NCBI GenBank assembly: GCA_958299035.1
Contig: CATQJL010000223.1
Coordinates: forward strand, 72,709,006-72,773,005
Length of the DNA: 64,000 bases
Direction: 5' to 3'
DNA from: Cylicocyclus nassatus
Lineage: Eukaryota > Nematoda > Chromadorea > Rhabditida > Strongylidae
Part shown: piece after piece, positions 45,831 through 58,011 of the stretch
Position numbering within the stretch: the stretch's first letter is position 1
Layout: every line of letters starts with the position of its first letter
Translations under genes and position numbers: made by a program
The notes under the pieces: generated by a model
Told to the model about the DNA's origin: nothing
The model's input: only the letters and a program-made list of their open reading frames with translations
Databases searched by the model: none

Positions 45831-48497
45831 AACATAGATCTTGCAAGCTGAAGATGCTTTGCAATAGCTTAATCTACATTCGTTTCGTCTGGAAAAAGCC
45901 ACTACTTTTTATTTCAACGGACTGTTATGGTTAAGGTCTGATAAAATAACCAAAAAATCTTTGCAAGGGACGCGCAAACTCAAGCCACAGTACTCAAAGC
46001 AGTTATCGTGATCTTGTTTAGGGCAGTTTATAGCACATGGGAGTGCCGTCATTATGTCAGCATAAGAGTCTGCTAGCTACTGCGCTTAATCTTAAGACAA
46101 GTTTTTTGCAAGAAGTAACTGAAATGCGGAGAAGGCGGGCGCCGAGATTGTCAAATTCTGATTCTCAAAAGCCTCTTGGAAAACACGTAAAAAGGACATT
46201 AGATCTGCTTTTAGAATGATAAACAAGTCTTGTAGAGAAAACTGTTTTTTTTTCAAACGGCACAGGTATTTTGCACTATTTGATCAACTCGCGTTCGCTC
46301 AAAACCGCATAAAGCGGCTCCAGCACAGTGCGAGAACTGTACTGGAACTTACTGGAACTGTTTCGGAACTTCCGCCTCAGTATGAATCCAGCCTAAGCCT
46401 GCCCAGTGGGTCCCGTTACCGATGGCTACGTCCCATTGTCGTGTGAAAGGGAATAGGGTGCTTGGTAAGCTCAGTTTTCAGTAAGAGAAAAGATTGCTTT
46501 TTGAAGTAGAACTCCATGAAAGTTAGCCTTACCCTTATTAATGTATCTGCCCCAACCCACCTACGGCGACCCCAGGGTCGCTATACTTTTGAAAAGGAAA
46601 CAGAGGTGATGCAGCCATCTGCACATCACTTGTGTTTTATTTGTTTTTCAACGCTAAGCTTAAATCATGTTGAACTCTTTTGAAAAAATCATTTTCGACG
46701 GCTGTTTTTTTTTGACGAAAACGTTAAAAGGAAAACCCACATCTGCTGAGGTACTGGTTGGCAATGAAATGGTCATATATCTTTGTTGATGACCGCTTCG
46801 ATGATAAATACAGAGTCATCAGTGTTCCAAACCAAGAAACCATATAATTCTTATATAGCTGGAATTACTTAGTAGCGTTTCCTCGAAGGTTTGTCTTTTT
46901 TCCAGTACTGTGCAGGTCAGCAAGATCAACAACTCAATATTTCTTGCGCAATAAGTGGCGGCGCAAATTACTTCTCCTATTATTACACTGTTAGTTACCC
47001 GTTCAAAACTGGAATTGCTGAGTGGTTTCAGAATGGCAGATTCTAGTTGGACTTGTACAAACGATTTTAGGACGATTGGCTGGTGCAGACACAATCAAAT
47101 CGTGGTCTAAAACATGAAAGTTGACTCGCTTTAAAATTTCTGCGACTTTTTCTGTGCCCCTGTCGCGTTTGGTAATAGATGGCGATGAGGTTTGTGATGT
47201 GGAAAATAGCTCTTGTGACTGGACTGTGACATCAATAAAGATATGATGCCAACTGCTTTGTGCATAAAGTTAAAGTTGTATTGCATCAAATAACTTGGAG
47301 TCAAGTATAGGATCCAGTCAAGTTGGCGAATAATTTCCATTACTACACTTTTTTCTAGTAAAGTTCTGAAAAATTTCGGAAGCTTTCTAGGATCTTCAAT
47401 TCAGGTAGGGTACGACAGGGCTTATACAAAAGTATGACTAACGCCGCAAATGGACAGATAGCCAGCAAATTTTCAAAAAGTTTGTGAGCAAACCCAGAAC
47501 TGTCATTTTTTCCTTGATTTCTTTTCTGCGTCTACCCTCCTACAATTCTCTTAGAACATGTTTTTGCACTTTCACTTTCGTGGCAGCTTTGGTGTCGCTA
47601 GCATACCAAAAGCAAAGGGTGAAAAATAGATAAGAAATATAAAGAATTCGTCGAAAATTCTTCTTTTCTGAGCATCGTGTAGGCTTTTACGGAGAGATTG
47701 AAAATGATTCCTGTAAATTATTGGAAATTGGTTTTTTTTTGAAAAAAGGACGTGCGCTGACGTTTTGCACCATATAGCTCATGTGAACTTGTGCGGACAT
47801 GATTGTGTCATCCCGCTATATTCGCTAAAAACTGTGGTCCCATTCCAACCGATTATCATATCGCCCATGATAATTTGGAAGAAGCCACCCCTTCAACAAA
47901 AAAGCCATAAAACGTACTCTCGCCTATAATGTGGATGTTTTACGCAAGACGGTCGTGACAGTACCCATGGGTAAGCCTTTGCACTCCGTCGACATTCTTT
48001 GAACATAAGAACTTCCAAAAGTTTCTCAAATTCTTAGTAAATAAAAAATAAATATGTAACTGGAATTATCCACCAACCCTAATACATAATTATAGACTGG
48101 TTCGAAAAGCAATTGTACCAAAAGTTGAATATCTATATTCTTCCACTAGCTCTCCCCAAAAGTAGCAGTATTAAGTTAGTCTGTAAACCTTTGGCGACTT
48201 TCTTATCATTGTTGCATGAAGACAAGACTCTGAGAGCTATGTGTTTCTTGAGCCTTTGATGAAAATTGTTCTGAAACGTGAGCAAACGCAAACAAAGTGC
48301 GTACTCAAAGAGTCAGTCTGTCAATCATCAGTCACAGAAAGGTGAGAAGAACGAGGTGTTGGTCTAATGGATGACTAAATGCAAGTTCCGTTTACTTTTG
48401 CTCATAAAATACAGGTGAAGTAGTCTGCATGGATGTGGGGAGAAATTCGTTTTTCCACCTTCACATGACTTAGAGCCATACCTTCGATAGTCTAGTG
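45831..48497. other. Unassigned AT-rich DNA
   Basis: No repeat partner found inside the window and no recognised gene. The longest frame (46819-47094 minus, 91 codons) has no motif that I recognise. Confidence 0.4.
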
Positions 48498-49800
48498 ACA
48501 GGGCGTCAAAAGTGAAGGTTGTTTAAACATCTGACGTCATAAATGGTGAAGGTTGTTAAAAGAAGATCAGAGAAGAGAAAATGAGTAAAACAGTTGTAAA
48601 AAGCAAAAGAAACTGCTGAAAATCGGATAAAAACGCTGCGAAGTTTGAAATCTTTCAGTTGGCGGCTTTTCAAAGTGCAAGTTTTCGTTCCAGGAACAGC
48701 AACTCGCAACACGGGTTTTGATTTTTAATGCGTCCTTTAACTTTTCACCCCCGCATTGACGTTCCTGTTTCCTGGGACGTTGTCTGGATTGTTGCGCTTA
48801 TTGTTATGAGCAACAATCGCCCAAGCTGGAAAAAAACCGATGCGAAAGCACTGAAATGGAACAAGGTAAAGAAAAACGCACTTTTTTACGATTTTTCGCA
48901 AAAATTCCACTATAACCGAAGAGGTAAGGACTGGGTGGTTGTCTGCATTATGAACAGAAGCAAGATCTATAGAATGCACGGAAAACCGCATGAAAATATT
49001 TAAACTAGGAGGATAAAAAGAGATTTTCCAAAACAAGGTTTTTGACGGATTTCTCGATCAATCAAAAAATGTGGTTCTGGGACGTTGTCAGCGTGAAAAC
49101 AGAGATCGAGAGCATCAAAATGATATATAGGTTGCTAAAAATGGGTTCGAAACAGCGAAGAAAAAGGTACTAGAGCCAAATACCCCGCGCTCCGCGTTTG
49201 GGGTAGCGAGGTAGCGCGCAGCGGAGACGCAGACGAGCAGCGGAGACGGACCAGAGCCGACGGGGCATTTGGCTCTGGTCGTAGATCTCTGCGGGGTCTC
49301 AACGAAACCCTGCAACATTATAATCATTCTGATCGCCATGACACGACGAGGAGAACTGACAACGTCCCGTGCTTTGAAAATCACTCATTAAGAGATAGAC
49401 CAGCGTTTTCGTGCGCGACTTTCTGCGCAAGATTCAAGCGCAGTTCCTCGTTTTTAGTTAACTCCAACAGCTTTCCTAAACTTTTGAAACTCGATTTTGG
49501 TCAAATGAGAGGTTAACTGAGAAATTTTGTCTTGAATTGGTGCAAAAATTTCACAGAAACCTTCTTTTTAACATGAAAAAGGCTATGAAAAGCAAATTCT
49601 CGGCTTCGCTGAGATAAGCTAAAGCCATTATTCCCTATATTTGCTTCATTAGCATTCGTTCCGAAATATTCAGAATAATAACATCGCGGCGAAGCCTCAA
49701 ATGACTTCCGTTTTCTCCAGGTGAAAGTTGTGTCCCCTCATAGTCCTCAAAGCGAAGGTTACCAGAGTACGTGGCTGTATGTGTCGAGGGTATGCTTCCA
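48498..49800. repeat. Dispersed repeat D, copy 2
   Basis: Collinear with 18886-20265 in the same orientation but strongly diverged. It starts gacagggcgtcaaaagtgaag. No conserved open frame is present. Confidence 0.65.
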
Positions 49801-49921
49801 CTATTATACAGATTCTGAGTCAGTCTTAGCCTGCAAGGCCAGCGAAATAAAAGCAATTCGAGTATATCACCCTGCTTTGAAGACTGTTTTATTGTGGCCA
49901 TCCTTCTAATGGTTATTTTAA

Positions 49922-50501
49922 CACGTTGACGACCTTGTGTATCAACGTGCATGCATGCCCTTACTCCCGTTTAGCATTTTCGTGCATTCGCGCATATGCA
50001 CGCTAGTTTTTTAGGTGCAAACGAAAAGTTTTAAGGTAACTTCTATGCATTAATATTATGCTACTAGTGGCCTGATTGTCTTACAGAACACAGGGCATCA
50101 CGGCAGCTGTTCAGAAGTTTTGGCCGCAAAATTGGGTAATCACTCCGTCTTTGATGTAGTCGATACATGCTAACTACGTTTTTCCGAGAAGGCGAAAACT
50201 CTGTATAGCTGTTTTGAAATCAAATAAGGGTGAATCAGGCAAAAAACACCTGGTATTACAACGCTTTTCTCGAAGAGGGATTACTCACATATTTATTGAA
50301 GGAAAAATCGATGCAAAAACCTTGATTTGTGTAAGTCCTGGTAAGGCTCCATGATATACCTGTATGTCTGAACAAAGTTCGCATAATAAGTGTCAAAAAG
50401 ACTTCCACATAATGTTTTCATGCATCCGCGCGTATGCACGGGCCAAATGCGCGAAGGGCGTTAGTGGGAGTTTCGCCCATAATGGCGCGGTCGTCAACGT
50501 G
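49922..50501. mobile_element. TTAA-flanked MITE, CACGTTGACGAC family, copy 2
   Basis: The left end CACGTTGACGAC follows TTAA (49918-49921), and the right end GTCGTCAACGTG is followed by taaa. The interior pairs gcatgcatgcc / tgcatccgcgcg-type blocks and differs from copy 1, so only the termini define the family. Confidence 0.72.
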
Positions 50502-52190
50502 TAAAATGATTTGTCACGATGCGTCTCTTATCGTGGTAGTTGAATCTTCTTTTGCCGTAAGTAAGAGTTACAATAAAAAAAAACGGTTTGTTCTCACAAA
50601 TTATGAGCAACGAAAGCAAACACAACGTGCTTTCTATCTGGAAATTAAAGAATTTGTGAAGTTGTGTAGAATTTATTACGTCGGAACCAGGATGAATGGT
50701 GAACTTTATTGACTCAATTTTTCGAATAACAGCGTCAGGACTCCGAAAAAGATCGCAGCATTTGTATTTGTATTTGTACCGCAAACGTGTGATGCAGCTG
50801 TCGCAACGGAATCGTAAAGGTAGAATTTATGCAGTGGGGGAGGGTCGTAAAAAGGGTATTTTGGCTGAAAAACGTAAGCTTAGAAGAGAGTTGAATAGCG
50901 AATAATTACTACAGTTCCATACATTAAATTCATAGTATCTCTTTCCTGCAAAAAATGGTGCCGCATACGAGAATTGGACCTGCTGGCCTTTAAGTGATGA
51001 AGATTTGAAAATAAGACTTTCAGAACCTCGAACATTTGATCCGTGTACCCGCCCTTCGTATCTAGGACCGCTCTCTGATATCGACCAGATGACATCTCAT
51101 TCCATCGTTCCGACATTCGATACCCTTGTGCTACTTTTCTGTGCGTCCCCCCCCCCACCCCCATTTCTATACACAACTATTATTCCAACAATGGCCTTAC
51201 AAGCTGCATGTAGGAATGGAGCTGAGGAGAGCGACATGCCGCTGCGAGCAACTATAATCGAGCGATTCGACGCGTACTTTGCGACATTCGAGAAGACCGT
51301 AAGTGATTACTTACTCAGCTTTCAAGCGGAATTTAAAAAATTGAAGGCACTTCTCCGTTATCGGGACCCATTTTTTTCAAAAAAGGATGGTGCTTCTTTA
51401 TTGTACCATAATTGTTCTAGCTTCACATAAAGGAGTGTCATTTTGCCAATTGGCAAAAAGTTTGACTTGTCATTATATGTTTAACGGGTTTTACCAGGAA
51501 TTTGTTTGCTTTACCCAGTGACGTAAGATCAATGCGTATTTCAATCAATAATCACCCCATTTTCGATTGACCAATTCTGAAAAAGAACATTGTTATAATA
51601 GTAGCGTTATCCTGTTATCAATGAACAGAATGGACTTGCTCAGAATAGAGAATTGCGTTAGATTTTCATTATTTCAGCGGTAAAATAAGGACGGAGGACG
51701 TACCCCATGCCATTATTCATGTCTTTTGTATTTAAATTTGTATAGCGGACAGAGTTTGAAGGGAAGAACATTTTTGAATCATTGCTGAAAGCAATGAAAT
51801 GTTCTAGTACAATTTCAAATTGTTTTGCTATCATAGAAAACAGTTAAACTGCTTTTAAGTAATCACAAATGCTCTTTTACCTTACCGGATGTGATTTAGA
51901 AAGAAACAAGTTGAATTGCACTAAAATGTGTTAATTTTTTCCTGAGACCTGGCAAGGAGGCAGTCCTCTAGAAATTGTGGAAATTCTTTCTCAAACTATT
52001 TGGCGTATTTTATGAGCGTTATGAGGAAATTGGTCCAAATGACGGAAAAATTTAACTAAAATTCACAAAAAGCAGTTTTGGCTCTTTTAGAGAACTTAGA
52101 GAGCAGACTTTCGGAACTGCACTCTGGCAAACACAACGAGCAGAGTCTGTTTACTTTACCCTTGTCATAGTCAGTGCGGAAGATGGCAAG
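50502..52190. other. Unassigned DNA with small open frames
   Basis: The second half of a 141-codon frame (51005-51430, from the Met at 51191) looks helical and charged, but no family is recognised and no splice sites of adequate spacing are seen. A (tttgta)3 microsatellite is at 50761-50778. Confidence 0.3.
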
Positions 52191-52193
52191 TTA

Positions 52194-52231
52194 GAGTACC
52201 TTCATACCGCGGACGCGGTATGAAGGCACCC
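52194..52231. mobile_element. 38-bp palindromic remnant of the GGTGCCTTCATACCGCG family
   Basis: Two 17-bp-type ends (taccttcataccgcg and cgcggtatgaaggca) are separated by 2-3 bp and flanked by TTA on both sides (52191-52193, 52232-52234). This is in effect two terminal inverted repeats joined with no interior. Confidence 0.8.
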
Positions 52232-52583
52232 TTAGAGGAGAAAACCAAACGAATTGCTCTATAGGGATCAAGGAGCAGAACGCGAGTCTGCCACTCGTCG
52301 TTTTGATCAGGAGATCGTAAAAAGTACGTGTATACATCGGAAATGACTGAGGAGCATGACAAGGACAATGTATCTGTCCATTGTCATCCTCCTGGGCAGC
52401 CGGGAGGCTGTCAAAAGAGTTGAGGCACAAGCTTTTAGAACATATGAAAACTGGGCGGCACAGTCTCACGCAATGGTTCGTGCACTCATATGCCAGGTTG
52501 AATGAATGAGGAATGAATGAGGAATTGCAGTTGAACGTGAGCTGCGCAAGCGTGCGAGGATCTCAATGCTAGAGAGTGGCAAG

Positions 52584-52874
52584 TTAATTTATGTCGTCCG
52601 CGATTTTGAAATCGTCAAACTTCGAATACCACGCGACTTGCCCAGGCGCTTCTTGGCGCCCTCCACCATGTGTCGCAACGGGGTTAATAGCGGAAGTTCT
52701 GCGGTTGAGTTCGAGCAACGCGGTGGTGCCTCGCTCCTACTTGCTGTCCCCGGTAATCCCCTCTCCTGTCAGTATGCCCCTGGTGTGCTCAGCGCACACG
52801 AGAACAGAACTCAACACAGCAACCAGAAACAATCTTCTAGTATGACGTGTCTGATTGAAATAATATAATTCATA
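52584..52874 (-). pseudogene. Possible small secreted-protein remnant
   Basis: On the minus strand an ATG at 52874 opens 45 codons with a signal-peptide-like core (RRLFLVAVLSSVLVCAEH) and then a TAG (52739-52737). The same frame stays open for 50 more codons to a TAA at 52586-52584. The GC content is above the surroundings. No family recognised. Chance open frame is the main alternative. Confidence 0.22.
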
Positions 52875-53006
52875 TTCGATCCAATTTGCTGGTTGCATAA
52901 GTTTATTCAACGTTCAATTTGCAGTAAACTCCGAATTACAAAAACACTTTCTTTCGACCCATCCATCCTTTCGATAACGGAATCATGATGAGGCCGTATC
53001 CCTTGT

Positions 53007-53078
53007 GGTAAAATTTACCTCAAGTTACATGGTACCTTGAGCGATTCGTCATCAATGTACCTCAAGGTAAATTTTACC
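53007..53078. repeat. CCTCAAGGTAAA palindromic element
   Basis: ggtaaaatttacctcaag (53007-53024) pairs with acctcaaggtaaattttacc (to 53078), with an inner catggtaccttgag. A short hairpin-forming repeat. Confidence 0.75.
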
Positions 53079-54338
53079 TTTGCCAGCGGGCTATACACTG
53101 ACGTTTATTCCGAGCACGCAATGACGTCTTAACGGTGCATGAAGTTTCTTTTTTTTTCAATAGAACTCTTGTTAGGACAGAATTTAATGTTATTTTTGTC
53201 TTCTGGATTCAAGCCGACATGTTTTGACAGGGAGACCCTCACGTTCGACGATAAATTGAGAAGCTCTACTGTCTAAACAGACCAAAAGAGGGTTTGTGGC
53301 CATTTTCTTCGTTATCTGCTAATTACCTGCTTTGACAAAACCTAAGTCACCTCATTTTCGAAACTTATATAAAGATACCAAGTTGCACTGGCTTCGAAAA
53401 ATATGTACAGGGTTTCCATAGTCTTTGATCCCAACTTTGCGACACTGTAACTTTGTTGATACTCTTCGCATTCGAACCAAATTTTGCAGGTGGGTTTGTC
53501 GCAAAGATAAAATTAGTTCATGAAAAAATTTGGTATTTGCATCGTGCATTCCCAGGTGACGTTTTCCGAGACAAAAAGTGCTACGGTTTTAAGGTTAAGC
53601 CAAGTAAAGAAACCTATTGCTCGAACGTATACAACCTTGTCCTGATGTTTTTCGCTAATTTTTAATTACTAAAGAATTAGCTTCACATTACATTTGCAAT
53701 ATATAAAACGCCAGTTTCTCTTCATCAAAGAATTGTAGAATCAAAAGATATTCTTGTATTGGTCCTGCCACTGGGAAAGAAGAACTTTACGGATGTGGAA
53801 GTCCGAAAAAACTGAAACAAGATATCTAATCAGTGTCAGTGGCAGATTTTTATGAGACTTGCATTTTTTTACCAATGCTTCGTTGCATAATCACGCCGGT
53901 CACACTATAACTACTGTTTTTTATTGTGCACAAAAAGTCCTTACAAGCAGATTACCAAGAAACATGGTTTTGGCACAACTTAGCTAAAAAGTTAGTTTTT
54001 GAGTTTGAGGGTTTCTTGCCCTGTTTGGGTTTGCATCACTTATCTGTTACTTGGCCCCTTCCTAAGTCTGGAACGAAAATTGTTTTGAAAGAAATAGAAA
54101 GAAAACTTGGCCATGCCAATAACCTTAGGCTTGCAGATCTCAGTGTTTATTCGGGAGCTTATGGCTGGCGCGTGGCGCTTTTGCACGTTTTCAATGCCTT
54201 TCGGCGCTTTTGAACATTTCAGAGTTTTTTCTGCAAAGTTTGGCCATCCTTTAGAAAAAGAACTAAGTTTATTTAGCACATCCTCCGCTGCTTCCAACTA
54301 CAATGATGATATTAGAATGAACCCTCCTACAATGCGAC
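53079..54338. other. Unassigned AT-rich DNA
   Basis: Contains acagggtttccatag (53407-53421), which may be a decayed transposon end. Open frames up to 95 codons are not recognised. Confidence 0.35.
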
Positions 54339-54381
54339 TTACCTTGAGGTGTACCTCAAAGTACAATTTACCTCAAGGTAT
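54339..54381. repeat. CCTCAAGGTAAA palindromic element, short
   Basis: ttaccttgaggtgtacctcaaa is followed by tttacctcaaggta, the same core motif as at 53007-53078 and 57556-57845. Confidence 0.65.
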
Positions 54382-54394
54382 AGTTTTCGCATTT

Positions 54395-54505
54395 ATCAAA
54401 ATTTCTCTCATGGTTAGATTTACTGTGCCAGCATGAAGTGCTGACATATTATATATCGTGAGCATAGCATACGAGTTGCTTCAATTTGTATTTCCGTGTA
54501 GGATT
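54395..54505. repeat. Direct repeat E, copy 1
   Basis: Matches 56268-56392: ggttag-tttactgtgccagcatg, agtgctgacat, atatatcgtgagca, gcatacgag, tttgtatttccgtgt. Confidence 0.75.
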
Positions 54506-55146
54506 ACGGTATGAATTTCACACATGCCGCCAGTGTGGATAGGCCTTTTAAAAAAATTTCAAAAAATATGGAAATTCGTGTAAGCAAGGTTTTCAGCCAT
54601 GCTGTCGTCACAACACAGCTTCTTACCCAGTCTTTCGATCTCTATAGCGGTGAGATCACATTCCTGACACACATTAGAAAAACACTTCTACCCTAGACCT
54701 AAAATAATTTACGAAAGAAGCGTTACAGTAAAGTGCAAACTTCATATTCAAAATTAGCCCAGTACAAGTTTGTGAGGCAAAATGCTTTCAATTGCTCAAA
54801 AGTTTTTTTCGAATGTCCTATCCTAGTCCTATGGTAATCGGAAGAAAGATTGGAGATTCGTTCTATGCTGTAAATTTGAGTTGATCCTTGCAATACAGAA
54901 TGATACATTAGGCTAGGCGAAAGACGTTCAAGCAGGGGAGTTATTGACTATCAAACAGCGTGTACAATTTTCGGGACATCCTATTATTTATTATTTACCG
55001 ACTACTTGGAAGATGTTATGAGCGTTTGAATGTGCGATTTGTAAGTGTTTTGTCGCACATGTTTTACGAAATACGTTTCGAAAGCACTTTAGGTAATTCG
55101 TCAAATGTGCTTCTCGTTACCAATTATCACTTCTCGTTATTTTGAA

Positions 55147-55400
55147 CTAGCTGGCTTACCCGGCTCCGCCCGGCCCTGTCAAAAACGATAAAGGTTCCAT
55201 TTCTATCCCTGTACACCTTTACCTGTGCCGACTTCTACATGCAATTCCCTACTCCCGCTGTGTTAGCAATCAGTATGCTCACTTACCTTCCTCACCAACC
55301 CCCCAGCTAGTAGCTCAAACTTTGCCAAAAAAACAATAAAATCGATAAAAATAAGGGTAATTCTAAAAACTGATGGCGTTATTCGGCTATCCGGGCCCTA
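55147..55400 (-). mobile_element. Helitron-like fragment
   Basis: Starts ctagctggcttacccggctccgcc, the reverse complement of the CTAG end seen at 57457-57481, preceded by A. It contains tagctcaaactttgccaaaaaa and aatcgataaaa like the 5436-6629 element. The TC end is not found, so it is truncated. Confidence 0.6.
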
Positions 55401-56109
55401 AAATGTTTTTGTGGTGTGTCTTGCTCAAACTCGGTATATGGGAATTTTTCAAGCCGCTGATGACGAATATGGTCATTTCGCGTGGCAGCGAATAAAAATT
55501 ATGAACCTACCCGAAAGCTTGGTAGGGAATTACCTAAAGTGCTGTTTCAAGAATATCGTGCTTAATCCTCATGATAATGGCAGTCGTGTGGTATGAAAGT
55601 TTCCTATGACCGTAATGCTTTCCTTACAGGACCACTGCCGCGCGCTAAACACCCTTCGGCGGCTTTTGCTTAAGCAAAAACAGGGGGAGAGAGATTTGCC
55701 GCGTGCGTTACACGTTGGGACAGGTTAACAGGATGGCCTGGAGACTGCCATGCAAAAACCGTATTCCCATATCGTGAATATCTGGGATATGAATTGCCCA
55801 AAAAGCGAAAAAATGTCCGTTCAAATTCTGCAACTCACCATAACTTCACTAATGCGTTGTGACAGCGAGCAAGCATCATAATCATAAGCAGTATACTTGT
55901 TAACCGCTACAGGTAAGGTTTTGAGCAAATCTGGAACTTCGACCCATCTACACCCACCGTAACTTAAGAAAATTCACTATCCTGCGAAATCAGCATGATA
56001 TTCATGTTCAGCGCGCTAAATGACCACCCCAGACGAAGTTTAAAGCAAATCTATGTTTTCGACCCCATGCAGCATAACTCCCATAACTCTATGAAAAGGT
56101 TCCAATATG

Positions 56110-56126
56110 TAGAGAGAGAGAGAGAA
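56110..56126. repeat. (GA)n microsatellite
   Basis: agagagagagagagaaa, short. Confidence 0.85.
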
Positions 56127-56267
56127 AGTATGAAATTCGTAAAAAGCATGTCGAAAAAGTTCTCTGGACCGAACTCCAGCCGAATGCGTGATTTTGACTT
56201 CCTACCCTACACAGATATCACACTTTCTTCGCAGAACGTCTCCCCGTGCGGTTGCGGTCCCTACTAC

Positions 56268-56392
56268 ACATTCATCGAAATTTTTGTCAAGGTTAGGTTT
56301 ACTGTGCCAGCATGATAAGTGCTGACATAATATATATCGTGAGCAAGGCATACGAGCTTGCAGAAATTGCTTTCATTTGTATTTCCGTGTTA
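56268..56392. repeat. Direct repeat E, copy 2
   Basis: See 54395-54505. The two copies are about 1.9 kb apart in the same orientation, with small indels. Confidence 0.75.
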
Positions 56393-57105
56393 TTTTCACG
56401 AGGAACTTGTTGAAATATTGGTTTCAAAGTTTTACAGTCAATGATTTTGAGAGGTACTTCTGTAAAAGCAACTATTTCGAGCTCGAAGGGAGTTTACCTA
56501 ACAATAAGAATTCAACTGTTTCTGTAATAGTTATATCTGATTTTAGATTGGTGTAGTTTCTACAGCGATGGAAATTACCTTTCTGGAAAACACTCTTTTT
56601 ACACATTCGAAAGAGTCTTAACAACAACAGCTTCCAAGTTCTCAAATATTCTTTTTTCCCAGTCGCTTGAGGTTGAAAAAACATTCTTCATTAATTTTTT
56701 TGCATTCAACAGTTAACTCTTTCTTCTGCTGAAGTGCGGAACAACGTGGACTTGAAAGATGTGAAAGCATCCTTTGAAATTCGTAATGACCAGTTAAGGA
56801 GATGGGATGAGGGTTACGTTGCAGTAAGCGCCACCATTTCGTAACGTCGACTAATTTTGAAGATCGAAAACAATGTAGTTTCATCAAGCAAATTCGACCT
56901 TATGATTACAACATGGCTAATGTGCTCGAGATGCCGTGAAAGAGAATAACTCCTGCTTATGATTATATCCAACTTAGTAAGATCAAGATCTAGGCGTTTG
57001 TTAACGTTTAAAAAGTTTGTAAGAGTGTAGACAGAAATTTTGTGTTAAGTTCGCTCAACCCCTATATCTCTCACTAATCCAAACCAAATTTCACAAAATT
57101 GCTAA
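56393..57105. other. Unassigned AT-rich DNA
   Basis: No recognised gene. The 81-codon minus frame at 56642-56887 has no motif. Confidence 0.35.
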
Positions 57106-57481
57106 TCTTATATATAAAGCTGAATGTCTGTTTGTGTGTATGTCTGTATGTCTGTATGTATGTCTTTATGTCTGTATGTACGTATGTTCCGAATAGAAAA
57201 TTCCATTTTTGAACCGATCGGGACCAAACTTAGCACACATACACTTCGGGCCCCGGCGGGTGTGGGGATGATCAGCATGCTCGATTACACAACTCTGCCA
57301 ACTCCCAGCCCCGTAGCTCAAATTTTCCAAAAATCGATAAAATCGACATCGATCGATAACGAAAAGTGGACTGTGACACCCGCCGGGGCCCGAAGTGTAT
57401 GTGTGCCAAGTTTGGTCCGGATCGGTTGAGAAGTGGAATTTTCTATTCGGAGCATACGGCGGAGCCGGGTAAGCCAGCTAG
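57106..57481 (+). mobile_element. Complete small Helitron-like element
   Basis: 376 bp beginning TCTTATATATAAAGCTG and ending with a CGGCGGAGCCG hairpin and gggtaagccagCTAG. It is inserted between A (57105) and T (57482). Near each end lies the inverted pair cttcgggccccggcgggtg / cacccgccggggcccgaag, with one diverged 120-bp-type unit between. No Rep/helicase. Confidence 0.75.
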
Positions 57482-57555
57482 TGTGAAATAAGCCGTGGCA
57501 CTACATTATTCATGGAGGAAATCAGTTTCCGAAAGTCCATAGATCTTTAAAGGTA

Positions 57556-57845
57556 TCCTTCTAACCTTGCGCCTGGCTAGGGTTAAAAGGTGTATCGAGA
57601 CATTACCTCAAGGTAAATGCAGTTCGTTCGATGAATACGGATTTTGAGTGATAACAGTACCTTAAGATAAAATTTACCTCAAGGTAAATTCATTTCCATT
57701 CAGGACTAAACACCTTGAGGTAAACTCTCAAGGTAAAGTATTTACCTCAAGGTACTTTTATGAATACGGGTATTTACTGATCATGGTTGATAAAATTACC
57801 TGGAGGTAGAACTTCCTCAAGGTATCAGTGATGAATACGGCTAGT
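57556..57845. repeat. Cluster of CCTCAAGGTAAA palindromes
   Basis: At least five inverted motifs (acctcaaggtaaa / tttaccttgaggt type) alternate with gatgaatacgg. Several half elements appear to be concatenated. Confidence 0.7.
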
Positions 57846-58011
57846 GGTGTAAGCCAGATTCTATACGTGGTACTAACGCATGCCGAGGCTTCGATTTTTT
57901 TTGAAATTCAAATTTTGGAAGTAGACACACAATCACAGTATGTACAAGTTATTTTTTAGAACGCCGCAAGCAAAGTTATAACGATTTGCTTCAGCTTGCC
58001 TTCGTTGCTTA

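Noticed and set aside
50880..51430. 141-codon frame as a confident host gene
   Set aside because: No family recognised, no exon structure, and a long low-complexity C/P run within it.
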